Part shown: one piece after another, positions 24,967 to 33,924 of the stretch
How positions within the stretch are numbered: the stretch's first letter is position 1
How the letters are laid out: the number at the start of each line of letters is the position of its first letter
NCBI GenBank assembly: GCA_041751095.1
Contig: JBGSYC010000091.1
Coordinates: 1-64,000 of the forward strand
Origin: JADCRZ01 sp041751095
GTDB taxonomy: Bacteria; Bacteroidota; Bacteroidia; Chitinophagales; Chitinophagaceae
Length of the DNA: 64,000 bases
Direction: 5' to 3'
The notes under the pieces: model-generated
What the model saw: the letters and a program-made list of their open reading frames with translations, nothing else
Told to the model about the DNA's origin: nothing
Database searches by the model: none
Made by a program: the position numbers and the translations under genes

Positions 24967-26421
24967 CTAATACCTGAATATGGCCGCAACGAGGTTATCA
25001 CCTGGCATTTGGTCTCTGTCCAGCATGAAAACATCGCCCCCGGTTAGTATTGTTTTTACAACGGTATGGTCAAGCAGGTCTTCACTGATTTCGATTTGGG
25101 AATCATGAATCGTAAGCTCACCTGTATTCTCGTCAAACGTTCCCCAAATGTGCTGGCCTTTCTGAACAAAAAGCGTTGACACCCTTCCGAAGTACGCACC
25201 AGCGATGATGTCGGCAGTTGCGGAAGAGGTAAGCGATGTCGCAGAATGGTTGCCATAATTGTCAAGTGCTTTAATAACCCGCTCCTGAAAGTAAGGCGCC
25301 ATTTTTTCCATGGCATGCCTATGCAGGGTTTTGGAGTCCGTATGTTCATAGCTTCCGGTAAGCCCATGCTCCCACACATTATGGTAGTCGCAAACCGATT
25401 TATAAATAGGAAGGAGGTATTCCACCCCCGCAATCAACAATGGTGCATTTTCCGTATTAAATATGTTCTTATACAATACGTCGTCTACTGCTTCGAGGTA
25501 CACTGCTATGTTTGTTTTATCATCAGGATTTCCGCCCCCGGCACCAGGAAAGTTTGCTCCACCGGTTCCTCCATGGCTTCCGGTTCGCCAGGTTGATGCA
25601 TCCTTTTCTGACTGGCGCTTAACTTCCTCCACTCCCTCCGGCAATTCCGCAACAGGGATAAACGCTATCCCAAACGCATCGGCACGGAATAATTTTGCCT
25701 TCTTTTTACTGATAACCAACAGGAAGAAATATTCTTTTACCGTCATTAGCGGTATCAGAGGAGCCACATAGAATGACGTTTCAATGACCGTTTCTGCGGG
25801 GGGCGCGAATGTCATTTTAATGTATTTGAAACAACCGTCTGATATAAAAACAGCCAGTCCCGAATTAAGGTTTTGCCAGAAGTTATCATCCTTCAGCAGT
25901 TCATACCCCGGCCGAAGTAGAATTTCAATCGCTTGCTGTCCGGCTCCTTTGCCTTGCAGCGTTTTACTGAGATTCTGGAGGCTATTTTTGAAAGCAATCG
26001 GATCATTGTGCTCGTTTACTTCCACTCCAGCCTCGTGCGTCACCATATAAATTGATACACAATAAGGTGCAGTATAATTGGCGAGCTCGGTAAAGGTCTC
26101 CTTATTGAGTACTCCGGGTAACTCTTCAGGCACTACCGCGTCCAGGTCTTCCGATATCTTTACCCTCGTCGTCTTATCACTTTCCGCTTTATTTTCCTTT
26201 GCCCTGAACTGATTTTCTCCCTTCGAAGTATTCCTGTTTGGATGCCTTATCGGTACGGACGGATTAAGTTCGTCTTCTCCAATGGTATATTTTTCCGTGA
26301 GCTCCATGTATTCGTCTGTTTTCTCCGGAGTAGTCGGGTGGATACCTAAACCCTCTTCTTTGTTAACACCCGATGGATTTCCTTTCGCCGGATGAAAATT
26401 TTCTGACTGATCTTTTCCCAT
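24967..26421 (-). CDS. baeRF-like (archaeo-eukaryotic release-factor fold) protein
   Basis: 484 residues. The first ~100 are polar and low in hydrophobics (probably disordered). The domain starts about LNKETFTELANYTAPYCVSIYMVTHEAG and continues with LQNLSKTLQGKG, LNSGLAVFISDGCFKYIKM, PLMTVKEYFFLLVISKKKAKLF (here one beta-strand block of the family), a Gly-rich loop (THGGTGGANFPGAGGG region), NAPLLIAGVEYLLPIYKSVC and a C-terminal GGDVFMLDRDQMPGDNLVAAIFRY. This order matches bacterial proteins related to archaeal/eukaryotic release factor 1 (baeRF families). Their function is mostly unknown; ribosome-associated or stress roles have been suggested. Subfamily assignment is uncertain. Confidence 0.7.
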   Translation of the reverse strand: MGKDQSENFHPAKGNPSGVNKEEGLGIHPTTPEKTDEYMELTEKYTIGEDELNPSVPIRHPNRNTSKGENQFRAKENKAESDKTTRVKISEDLDAVVPEELPGVLNKETFTELANYTAPYCVSIYMVTHEAGVEVNEHNDPIAFKNSLQNLSKTLQGKGAGQQAIEILLRPGYELLKDDNFWQNLNSGLAVFISDGCFKYIKMTFAPPAETVIETSFYVAPLIPLMTVKEYFFLLVISKKKAKLFRADAFGIAFIPVAELPEGVEEVKRQSEKDASTWRTGSHGGTGGANFPGAGGGNPDDKTNIAVYLEAVDDVLYKNIFNTENAPLLIAGVEYLLPIYKSVCDYHNVWEHGLTGSYEHTDSKTLHRHAMEKMAPYFQERVIKALDNYGNHSATSLTSSATADIIAGAYFGRVSTLFVQKGQHIWGTFDENTGELTIHDSQIEISEDLLDHTVVKTILTGGDVFMLDRDQMPGDNLVAAIFRY

Positions 26422-26646
26422 AGTTATATTTTTGGGATAGTAAACAATTAACGTACCACCTGCAGGATACCACCGGCCATCACACAGCTATAGGAACAGT
26501 ACTTGAAACGATCTGAAGAAAGTCAATCCTGTAGTAACAAACCAGGAACCCGTGTTAAGAAGTGTGGATTTGGTTACGCATCGGCGGTGTGCTATGGCAG
26601 TTATTTGGGTTATGCCAACCGGAGCATTGGCAGATGCCTCGCGTGA

Positions 26647-28506
26647 TCACCGGTATCCCATTGCCTGCAGATTAAACAGATCCGCATATCTCCCGTTCTT
26701 GTCGAGTAATTCCTGGTGGCTGCCTATTTCCACCAGTTCGCCTTTCTCAAGAACAAGGATCCGGTCGGCCATACGCACCGTTGAAAAACGATGCGAAATC
26801 AACACGGCGGTCTTCCCCCTGGTCAATTCGGCAAAACGCTGAAACACGCCAAATTCTGCTCTTGCGTCGAGAGCGGCTGTAGGTTCATCAAGGATCAGCA
26901 GTTGGGCCTCTTTCATATAAGCCCTTGCCAGTGCAATCTTTTGCCATTCGCCCCCGGAGAGTTCTATCCCCTGGTGGAAACGTCGCCCCAGCATTTGGTT
27001 GTATTTATCGGGAAACCGTTCAATTAAGGTGTCTGCAAGACTTTGTTGTGCAGAATTGATAATCAGGCTTGAATTTTCTTTCTCGGTTATATTCCCTACG
27101 GCGATATTTTGAGAAACCGTCATCTGATATCGGAGGTAATCCTGGAAGATGATCCCTGTCTGCATCCGGAGTTCGGTAAGATCGTATTCTCGCAAATCAA
27201 ATCCATCAAGAAGGATACGGCCTTCGGTGGGATCGTAAAGCCGGGCGAGGAGTTTAACCAGCGTGGTCTTACCAGCTCCATTCTCTCCAACCAGTGCCAG
27301 TTTTTCACCGGCATTTAGTTTAAAATTGAGGTGGCGGTTAGCCCATTGATCGGATTTTGCATAACGAAATCCTACATCTTCAAAAGAAAAACCTTCTTTT
27401 ATGGGCTTCGGAAATGCCCTGGGGTGCAAAGCTAGCTTTATCCTTGGGGTGATGTCTAAAAATTCAAACAGGTCACGGAGATATAAAGCCCCTTGTGAAA
27501 CACTGGTAAACCGCGCAAGAATGCCTTCAAGCAGGCTTCTGAGCTGCCTGAAGGAGCCGGCAAGAAAGGTGAGGTCTCCAATGGATAATTTACCCCTGAT
27601 CGCCTGGCTGATGATCACGATGTACGCTGCATAATACCCTGCACTTCCAACGATGGCAAATAGCGCACCCCATGCTGAGCGCTGTGACGCAAGGTGGCGG
27701 TTGTCGACATAAAACTGCCCGGATAATTGCCGGAACCGATCGACCAGGAAGCCCGAAAGGTCAAATATTTTGACTTCCTTAGCCGTCTCATCACTTGCTC
27801 CCAGGTACCGGATGTAATCCAGCTCACGGCGTTGAGGAGTCTGGCCGCGGCTGAGGGCATAGCTTCTGTCGTTAAAATATGATTCTCCAAGGAATGCCGG
27901 GACTACCGCAACAAGCAACAACAATATCAGCCAGGGGTTAAACAGCACGAGCCCGGCTGCAAGAAAGCCCATTGTAATCAGGTCCTGCACCTGGCTTAGG
28001 ACCTGCGAAAGGAGTATCGTGCGGCCAACCGTCTGTTGCCTGGCACGTTCAAGCTTATCATAAAATGCCGGGTCTTCAAACTGGTCAAGGTCAAGCCTCG
28101 CGGCATGGCTCATGATCTTTATAGAAGTATGGTTTGAAAACAAATCACCGAGGAGGCTGTCTACAAGGTTTATCCCACGGCTCAAACTGTCTGACAGGAT
28201 TGCCAGTCCGAACTCTATCGCTACCAACTGCCATAAGTATTTGTGAGAAAGACCTGCATCACCCCGGCTAAGCATCACTACCTGGTCGATGATTAATTTA
28301 CCCACATACAGCATAGCCAGCGGGGTAGTTGAGCGTATGATCCGCAGCAACGAATTGACAACCGTCATCCACGGACTGGTTTGCCACACGAGTAAAAAAA
28401 ATGCCGGAAGGTTCCGGAGCGCTGCGATCCTCTCCTTAAAAGTAAGTGAGGGTGCTCCTGGGTTATCGTTTGGCCTTCTCCCGGGACGGGTATTCCAGAA
28501 ATTCAT
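26647..28506 (-). CDS. ABC exporter, fused permease and ATPase
   Basis: Single-chain half-transporter of the type I exporter class (MsbA/MDR-like), 619 residues from ATG 28506 (MNFWNTRPGRRPND); an upstream in-frame start would add 22 unlikely residues. The first ~350 residues hold about six membrane segments, for example GFLAAGLVLFNPWLILLLLV. The ATPase follows with Walker A VGENGAGKTTLVKLL, Q-loop GIIFQDYLRYQMTV, signature ELSGGEWQKIALARA, Walker B LLILDEPTAALD and H-loop VLISHRFSTVR. It should act as a homodimer; the substrate cannot be predicted. It lies 225 bases downstream of the baeRF-like gene, same direction. Confidence 0.92.
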   Translation of the reverse strand: MNFWNTRPGRRPNDNPGAPSLTFKERIAALRNLPAFFLLVWQTSPWMTVVNSLLRIIRSTTPLAMLYVGKLIIDQVVMLSRGDAGLSHKYLWQLVAIEFGLAILSDSLSRGINLVDSLLGDLFSNHTSIKIMSHAARLDLDQFEDPAFYDKLERARQQTVGRTILLSQVLSQVQDLITMGFLAAGLVLFNPWLILLLLVAVVPAFLGESYFNDRSYALSRGQTPQRRELDYIRYLGASDETAKEVKIFDLSGFLVDRFRQLSGQFYVDNRHLASQRSAWGALFAIVGSAGYYAAYIVIISQAIRGKLSIGDLTFLAGSFRQLRSLLEGILARFTSVSQGALYLRDLFEFLDITPRIKLALHPRAFPKPIKEGFSFEDVGFRYAKSDQWANRHLNFKLNAGEKLALVGENGAGKTTLVKLLARLYDPTEGRILLDGFDLREYDLTELRMQTGIIFQDYLRYQMTVSQNIAVGNITEKENSSLIINSAQQSLADTLIERFPDKYNQMLGRRFHQGIELSGGEWQKIALARAYMKEAQLLILDEPTAALDARAEFGVFQRFAELTRGKTAVLISHRFSTVRMADRILVLEKGELVEIGSHQELLDKNGRYADLFNLQAMGYR

Positions 28507-28650
28507 CAGTGTAATGTAAGAAATAGCCGGGGAGAGAGGACATTCTGTTCTGATGCAGATTGCAGATTTCAAACCCCGGAAAATCAGGAACAGGCAAAAT
28601 AATTTTGGCGCTTCAACTAACGGCCCGGATCAGGAGTAGCCCATTGTTGA

Positions 28651-29481
28651 CTACCTCAGATCGGGTATGTTTACCGGATCCATGTCGGTATAATCCAGGT
28701 TTTCACCGGCCATTCCCCAGATAAATGCATAATTGCTTGTGCCGCAGCCGGAATGTATGCTCCAGGGAGGAGAAATAATCGCCTGGTGATTGCCTGTAAA
28801 AATATGCCTTGTCTCCTGAGGCTGACCCATAAGATGCAGTACACGCTGGCCGCCCGGAACGTCAAAATAAAAGTAAGCTTCCATCCTCCTGTCATGCGTA
28901 TGTGATGGCATGGTGTTCCATACGGAGCCTTCTTTAAGCACGGTTAATCCCATCACGAGTTGGCAGCTTTTTATACCTGCCGAATGAATATACTTGTAAA
29001 TAGTTCTCTGGTTTGCTGTGGCCAGTGTCCCTAATTCAGACGGTGCAGCCTCTTCTTTTTTCATCAGCCGTGCCGGCAGGCTTTCATGCGCCGGGCACGA
29101 CAGGAGGTAAAACACCGCAGGCTGATCAGCATTGGCGCTGCTGAATGCAACATTTTTTGCGCCTTTACCCACATAAAGGCAGTCTAATTTCGACAGCAGA
29201 AAATCATTGCCCTCAGCCGCAACCGTTCCTTCCCCGCCAACGTTTATGATCCCTATCTCCCTTCTCTCCAGAAAGTATTCTGAGCGAAGCTCCGGGTAAG
29301 TTCCAAGCGAAACCTTGTCTTTTGAGGGCTTTACTCCGCCTATCATCATACGGTCGTAATGGGTATACGTAAATTGGAGATCGCTCCCGGAGAAAAGGTC
29401 ATCGATCAGAAAATTCTTGCGTATCTGGCCGGTGTCAAGTTGCCTCACCTCATCGGGGCCAATGGCGTAGCGTTGCTGCAT
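28651..29481 (-). CDS. kduI: 5-dehydro-4-deoxy-D-glucuronate isomerase
   Basis: Isomerises 5-keto-4-deoxyuronate (DKI) to 2,5-diketo-3-deoxygluconate, in the breakdown of unsaturated uronates released by pectate or other polysaccharide lyases. It is a cupin-like zinc enzyme; the metal motif MPSHTHDRRMEAYFYFD is present, as are GGVKPSKDKVSLGTYPELRSEYFLERREIG-type blocks and the C-terminal SPPWSIHSGCGTSNYAFIWGM. Length 276 is typical. It is divergent from the DUF1080 gene and close to the rhamnose cluster, which suggests shared use in rhamnogalacturonan or similar glycan degradation. kduD, the next enzyme, is not in the window. Confidence 0.95.
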   Translation of the reverse strand: MQQRYAIGPDEVRQLDTGQIRKNFLIDDLFSGSDLQFTYTHYDRMMIGGVKPSKDKVSLGTYPELRSEYFLERREIGIINVGGEGTVAAEGNDFLLSKLDCLYVGKGAKNVAFSSANADQPAVFYLLSCPAHESLPARLMKKEEAAPSELGTLATANQRTIYKYIHSAGIKSCQLVMGLTVLKEGSVWNTMPSHTHDRRMEAYFYFDVPGGQRVLHLMGQPQETRHIFTGNHQAIISPPWSIHSGCGTSNYAFIWGMAGENLDYTDMDPVNIPDLR

Positions 29482-29810
29482 AAAGTTTCAATTTATTGGT
29501 TCTTTGCGTGAAAGTAATTAAAAACCGGTGCTTATGCCCGGCGGGAGATAAATTTGTGTGTTGTGAGATAATGAAAATTGTTGAAGCGTGCGAAGCTGTA
29601 AACCTTAGCAGGTATTCGGTCCGGCTACCTGACGCATCTGCCTTCACGCTGAAAATTTTAAGAGTGCAGCGTCCAATCACACGTAAAAGTTTATATTAGC
29701 GGGTTCTTAATTTCTCAGTTTCGCCCGGAAAGGTTTACATTTAGAGGTATTTTCTTAATCGATTGCTTAAACTGACTCTTGATCAATCTCATCCGCATAG
29801 CTGCCGTTTT
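29482..29810. other. Divergent intergenic region, likely promoters of kduI and the DUF1080 gene
   Basis: No gene was found here. TACATTTA at 29736-29743 is one mismatch from TAnnTTTG and could serve the plus-strand gene. The segment TTTCGCCCGGAAAGG (29720-29734) resembles the TTTCGCCCGAAAGG core of dispersed repeat block A, so this may be a small relic of that element. No operator palindrome was recognised. Confidence 0.3.
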
Positions 29811-31175
29811 ATGAACAAACTATTCATTACATTCATTTTGTCGACGTCATTGGCTACAATGGCAATTGCACAATCATCTGTCAAACCTTCGTGGCAGAAT
29901 CTGTATAATGGTAAGGATCTTACCGGCTGGAAACAATTAAATGGCAAAGCGGCCTATGCTGCGGCAGGCGGTGAAATTACAGGGACAACTGTGGCCAATA
30001 CCCCCAATTCTTTCCTTGTCAGTGAGGTCGAATATGGGGATTTCATCCTGGAGCTTGAATTAAGAATGGATAGCATGATGAACTCAGGCATTCAGTTCAG
30101 GAGCCTTAGTAAGCCTGATTACCAGAATGGCCGGGTGCATGGATACCAGATTGAAGTAGACCCGTCTCCGAGAGGATGGAGTGGTGGTATTTACGACGAA
30201 GCGCGAAGGGGGTGGCTTTACCCTATGGAATATAATCCCGAAGGAAAAAAGGCATATAAACATGGCCAATGGAACAAGTACAGGGTAGAATGTATAGGCA
30301 ATACGATCAGGACGTGGGTTAATGGTGTGCCTACCGCTCACCTGATCGATAGCATGACATCAAAGGGATTCATTGCTTTGCAGGTTCACTCAATATCCAA
30401 ACCGGAGGAGGCCGGCAGAATTATACGGTGGCGCAATATCCGCATCCAAAACCAGGACCTGCAGCCTTCACCATACGACAATATTTTTGTCGTTAACCTG
30501 GTGCCGAATACTTTATCGGAGCAGGAACGGAAAAACGGAGTAAAATTGTTATGGGACGGTAAAACAACTACCGGCTGGCGGGGAGCACGCAGCAATACAT
30601 TTCCCGAAAAAGGATGGGAAATAAATAATGGCGAATTAACGGTGCTTGGTTCCCGCGGCGCCGAATCATCGAATGGCGGCGATATTGTAACAACCAATCT
30701 GTACGGAGCCTTTGTTTTTCAGTTTGATTTTAAGCTTACCGATACCGCAAACAGCGGCGTTAAGTATTTTGTTTCTGCTACTGAAAAGAGTAAAGGATCT
30801 GCGATCGGCCTCGAATACCAGGTATTGGATGACGAAAGGCATCCTGATGCAAAGGCAGGTATGAGCGGAAACCGGACGCTTGCTTCCTTATATGACCTGA
30901 TTGCTTCAAAAAAGGTTCCGGCTTCCAGGAAAAAAATCGGTGAATGGAACACCGGCATCGTTATTGTGCAGCCTAATAATAAGGTGGAACACTGGCTTAA
31001 CGGTTATAAAGTGGTGGAATATACCCGTGGCTCCCCTGAGTTCCTTGACCTGGTAAGCAGGAGTAAATATAAAATTCACCCCAACTTCGGAATGGCGGAC
31101 AGAGGTCACCTCCTGTTACAGGAACATGGCACTCGTGTCTCATTCAGAAGTCTGAAAATAAAAGAACTAAAATAG
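29811..31175 (+). CDS. Secreted protein with two DUF1080 (3-keto-glycoside hydrolase-type) domains
   Basis: 454 residues from ATG 29811. Signal peptide MNKLFITFILSTSLATMAIA, then two copies of the DUF1080 jelly-roll: the first about residues 25-210 (SWQNLYNGKDLTGWKQL; GIQFRSLSKPDYQNGRVHGY), the second about 235-450 (VKLLWDGKTTTGWRGARS; GVKYFVSATEKSKGSAIGLE). DUF1080 proteins in Bacteroidota and Planctomycetota are annotated as 3-keto-disaccharide hydrolases and are often found beside Gfo/Idh/MocA oxidoreductases, as here (38 bases to the next gene). The pair probably processes 3-keto derivatives of glycosides in the periplasm. Substrate not determinable. Confidence 0.85.
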   Translation: MNKLFITFILSTSLATMAIAQSSVKPSWQNLYNGKDLTGWKQLNGKAAYAAAGGEITGTTVANTPNSFLVSEVEYGDFILELELRMDSMMNSGIQFRSLSKPDYQNGRVHGYQIEVDPSPRGWSGGIYDEARRGWLYPMEYNPEGKKAYKHGQWNKYRVECIGNTIRTWVNGVPTAHLIDSMTSKGFIALQVHSISKPEEAGRIIRWRNIRIQNQDLQPSPYDNIFVVNLVPNTLSEQERKNGVKLLWDGKTTTGWRGARSNTFPEKGWEINNGELTVLGSRGAESSNGGDIVTTNLYGAFVFQFDFKLTDTANSGVKYFVSATEKSKGSAIGLEYQVLDDERHPDAKAGMSGNRTLASLYDLIASKKVPASRKKIGEWNTGIVIVQPNNKVEHWLNGYKVVEYTRGSPEFLDLVSRSKYKIHPNFGMADRGHLLLQEHGTRVSFRSLKIKELK

Positions 31176-31213
31176 GTATCGTTAATCGGAGTAAACAATC
31201 TTAAATAAACATT

Positions 31214-32572
31214 ATGTCTAAAACACGTCGTGCTTTCTTAAAAAAATCCGCTTTGGCCTCAGCCGGCGTCTATATGGGCGCAATGGGTCTTAGTGCCAAA
31301 AGCTACAAAAACATAATCGGGGCAAATGACAGGGTACGGGTAGGAGTGGTTGGATATTCAGACCGCTTCCGTCAATCCCTGCTGCCCAGTTTTATGAATC
31401 ATTATAAGGAATTGAATTTTGATATGGTTGCCGTGTCCGATCTGTGGAGTAAGAGAAGAGAGGACGGGCAAGCCATGCTAAAAGGAAAATTTGGTCATGA
31501 CATCAAAACTTTCAGGAATAATGAGGAAATGTACAATGCCAAAGCAGTTGATGCAGTGATCATCAGCACTCCCGACTTTTCACATGCAAGATGTGCCATC
31601 GAAGCGGTACAGGCGAACTGCGATGTATATTGCGAAAAGCCTTTTGCTGAAACGATGGAAGACAACAGGGACGCGCTGAAAGCGATTAAGGAATCAAAGA
31701 ACGTATTTCAGATCGGCTCGCAAAGAAGAAGTGGCGCAAATTATCATACTGCAAATGAATTTATCCGTAGCGGGAAATTTGGTCCCATTACCATGGTTGA
31801 GCTTACCTGGAATGTAAATCAGCCGGGCCGCTGGAGACGTCCGGACGTCGTGCCATTGCTTAAGCAGGAAGATACAGATTGGAAGCGTTACCTGATGAAC
31901 CGTCCGTTTGAAGAATTTGATGCGCGCAAATATCTTGAGTTCCGTTTGTTCTGGCCTTACTCTTCCGGGTTGCCAGGCCAGTGGATGTCGCATCAGATCG
32001 ACACTGTCCATTGGTTCTCACAGCTAAAACATCCAAGAAGCGTTGTTGCCAACGGGGGCATTTACATGTGGAAAGATGGCAGAAGGAACTGGGATACCAT
32101 CACGGCTGTGTTTGACTATGGCCCAACGGATGATCCTAAATCAGGCTTTCAGGTTACCTTTGCTTCACGGATGCATAATGGAGACGAAAACCCTGCTGAG
32201 ATCTATTATTCCAACGGCGGAGAGCTGAATCTTAATGATAATAAGGTGTCTCCGAAAGGCGGGTTGAAAAAGAATCACGCGGACGCCATGAAAATGGATG
32301 CGTTTTTATTGCCTGAAATGAGTCTCGCAAATGCCGAAAAAGTTATCGCCTCCGCCAATACCGGTGGCGACAAACTTACGTCTGCACACATGCGCAATTT
32401 TATGGAATGTGTCCGCAGCAGGAAAGAAACGAACGGGCCCGTTGAGGCAGGTTATAGTCATTCGATTGCTACCATAATGACTAACGCCGCTGCACACACG
32501 GGTGAGAAGGTGACATTTGATGAAAAGACCCAGGAAGTGATTGCAGGAGGGAAAGCTTTCAGATACACATAG
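31214..32572 (+). CDS. Gfo/Idh/MocA oxidoreductase with twin-arginine signal
   Basis: 452 residues. The N-terminus SKTRRAFLKKSALASAG is a Tat signal (RRxFLKK), so the protein is folded with its NAD(P) cofactor and exported. The dinucleotide fold begins DRVRVGVVGYSDRF; the family's lysine motif appears as CDVYCEKPFAETMEDN (EKP), and QIGSQRRSGANYH follows; the C-terminal alpha/beta domain includes GLPGQWMSHQIDTVHWF. Together with the upstream DUF1080 protein it likely oxidises or reduces a sugar at C3. A strong terminator lies about 110 bases after its stop, separating it from the rhamnose genes. Confidence 0.9.
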   Translation: MSKTRRAFLKKSALASAGVYMGAMGLSAKSYKNIIGANDRVRVGVVGYSDRFRQSLLPSFMNHYKELNFDMVAVSDLWSKRREDGQAMLKGKFGHDIKTFRNNEEMYNAKAVDAVIISTPDFSHARCAIEAVQANCDVYCEKPFAETMEDNRDALKAIKESKNVFQIGSQRRSGANYHTANEFIRSGKFGPITMVELTWNVNQPGRWRRPDVVPLLKQEDTDWKRYLMNRPFEEFDARKYLEFRLFWPYSSGLPGQWMSHQIDTVHWFSQLKHPRSVVANGGIYMWKDGRRNWDTITAVFDYGPTDDPKSGFQVTFASRMHNGDENPAEIYYSNGGELNLNDNKVSPKGGLKKNHADAMKMDAFLLPEMSLANAEKVIASANTGGDKLTSAHMRNFMECVRSRKETNGPVEAGYSHSIATIMTNAAAHTGEKVTFDEKTQEVIAGGKAFRYT

Positions 32573-32684
32573 TTGATGTGCGCTGGCGATTTTAGATATA
32601 GATTTATGTTTTTCATTTATGCTGGCGCATATATGAAAACTAAACGCTGAGACGCCCACGGCTTAGATTTACCGAAAACAATAC

Positions 32685-32715
32685 AGAAAGGCCGGCAGGT
32701 TTGCACGGCCTTTCT
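32685..32715 (+). terminator. Intrinsic terminator after the Gfo/Idh gene
   Basis: AGAAAGGCCG pairs perfectly with CGGCCTTTCT (10 bp) around an 11-base loop, followed by CCGTTTT. It ends the DUF1080/Gfo-Idh transcript before rhaT. Confidence 0.7.
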
Positions 32716-32842
32716 CCGTTTTACGAAAATGTATAAATTTTTTTGAACAGGATGAAAGTAATGTAACTACATGATGGCACAACCCAAAGAATGATATACT
32801 TTTAAGCCCTATAGAATAGCCATTTGAAAATCCCTCTTTAGT

Positions 32843-33898
32843 ATGCAAGTTCTTCTTGGGATCATTTTTCACTTTGTGGGCGGCTTTGCTTCGGGAAGTT
32901 TTTACATCCCTTACAAAAAGGTCAGGGGCTGGGCCTGGGAGAGTTACTGGATCGTAGGAGGACTGTTTTCATGGCTGATCATTCCGCTGCTGGCGGCCTA
33001 TCTCACCGTTCCCGGTTTTATGGAAATTATCCGTAATGCCGGTTCGTCTATTATTTTCTACACCTACCTGATGGGCTTGCTTTGGGGGATCGGAGGTCTC
33101 ACGTTTGGTTTATCCATGCGGTACCTGGGATTGTCTTTAGGAATGTCGGTGGTACTTGGATTTACATCGGCATTTGGCGCCCTTGTGCCGCCCCTCTACC
33201 GCGACCTTGTGAATGCCGAAGGGGTAACTTTTTCCGGAATGATGAGTAGCGACGGAGGGAAAATCGTACTCCTTGGCGTACTGGTGTGCCTGATCGGAAT
33301 CTTTGTTTGCGGCAGGGCCGGAGTTATGAAAGAGAAGGAACTTTCTACGGAACAAAAACAGGAAAGCATTAAGGAATTTAATCTTACGAAAGGTTTAACC
33401 GTAGCCATCATCTCAGGTATCTTAAGCGCGTGCTTTAATTTTGGAATAGAGACCGGTAAGCCGATGGCGCATGACGCTATTGAACACGGGAGCAATCCTT
33501 TATTTCAGAATAATGTCATTTTTGTAGTAATACTTTGGGGAGGGCTGACTACAAATCTTATCTGGTGTATGATCCTTAATGCACGAAATAAAACCTTTGG
33601 CGATTACACAAATAAAAGAACTCCCTTATCTTCAAATTATATATTTGCGGCGTTGGCGGGCACTACCTGGTTCCTTCAGTTTTTCTTTTATGGTATGGGT
33701 GAAAGCAAGCTGGGTAATGGCGCCAGTTCATGGATTCTTCATATGGCTTTTATTATACTCGTTTCCAGCATGTGGGGTATTATTCTGCATGAATGGAGGG
33801 GAGTTGCCAGGAAGACATTCAACACCATAATCCTGGGAATTGCCATTATCATTTTATCGGTGATACTGGTCGGGTATGGTAACTCAATTGTACAGTGA
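32843..33898 (+). CDS. rhaT: L-rhamnose/proton symporter
   Basis: 351-residue inner-membrane protein with about ten hydrophobic segments, in the RhaT branch of the drug/metabolite transporter superfamily. Recognisable family blocks are VGGFASGSFYIPYKKVRGWAWE at the N-terminus (substrate-side loop after TM1), GLLWGIGGLTFGLSMRYLG and LGMSVVLGFTSAFGALVPP. It imports L-rhamnose with protons and is first gene of the rhamnose cluster. Its TGA stop overlaps an in-frame GTG of the next gene, so the two are tightly coupled. Confidence 0.94.
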   Translation: MQVLLGIIFHFVGGFASGSFYIPYKKVRGWAWESYWIVGGLFSWLIIPLLAAYLTVPGFMEIIRNAGSSIIFYTYLMGLLWGIGGLTFGLSMRYLGLSLGMSVVLGFTSAFGALVPPLYRDLVNAEGVTFSGMMSSDGGKIVLLGVLVCLIGIFVCGRAGVMKEKELSTEQKQESIKEFNLTKGLTVAIISGILSACFNFGIETGKPMAHDAIEHGSNPLFQNNVIFVVILWGGLTTNLIWCMILNARNKTFGDYTNKRTPLSSNYIFAALAGTTWFLQFFFYGMGESKLGNGASSWILHMAFIILVSSMWGIILHEWRGVARKTFNTIILGIAIIILSVILVGYGNSIVQ

Positions 33899-33924
33899 TT
33901 TTTTCATCATTAAAGAATACTCCT

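Noticed and set aside
32573..32842. Dedicated rhamnose regulator gene or operator
   Set aside because: No HTH gene of AraC, LacI, DeoR or GntR type exists in the cluster, and no palindrome was convincing upstream of rhaT apart from the terminator.
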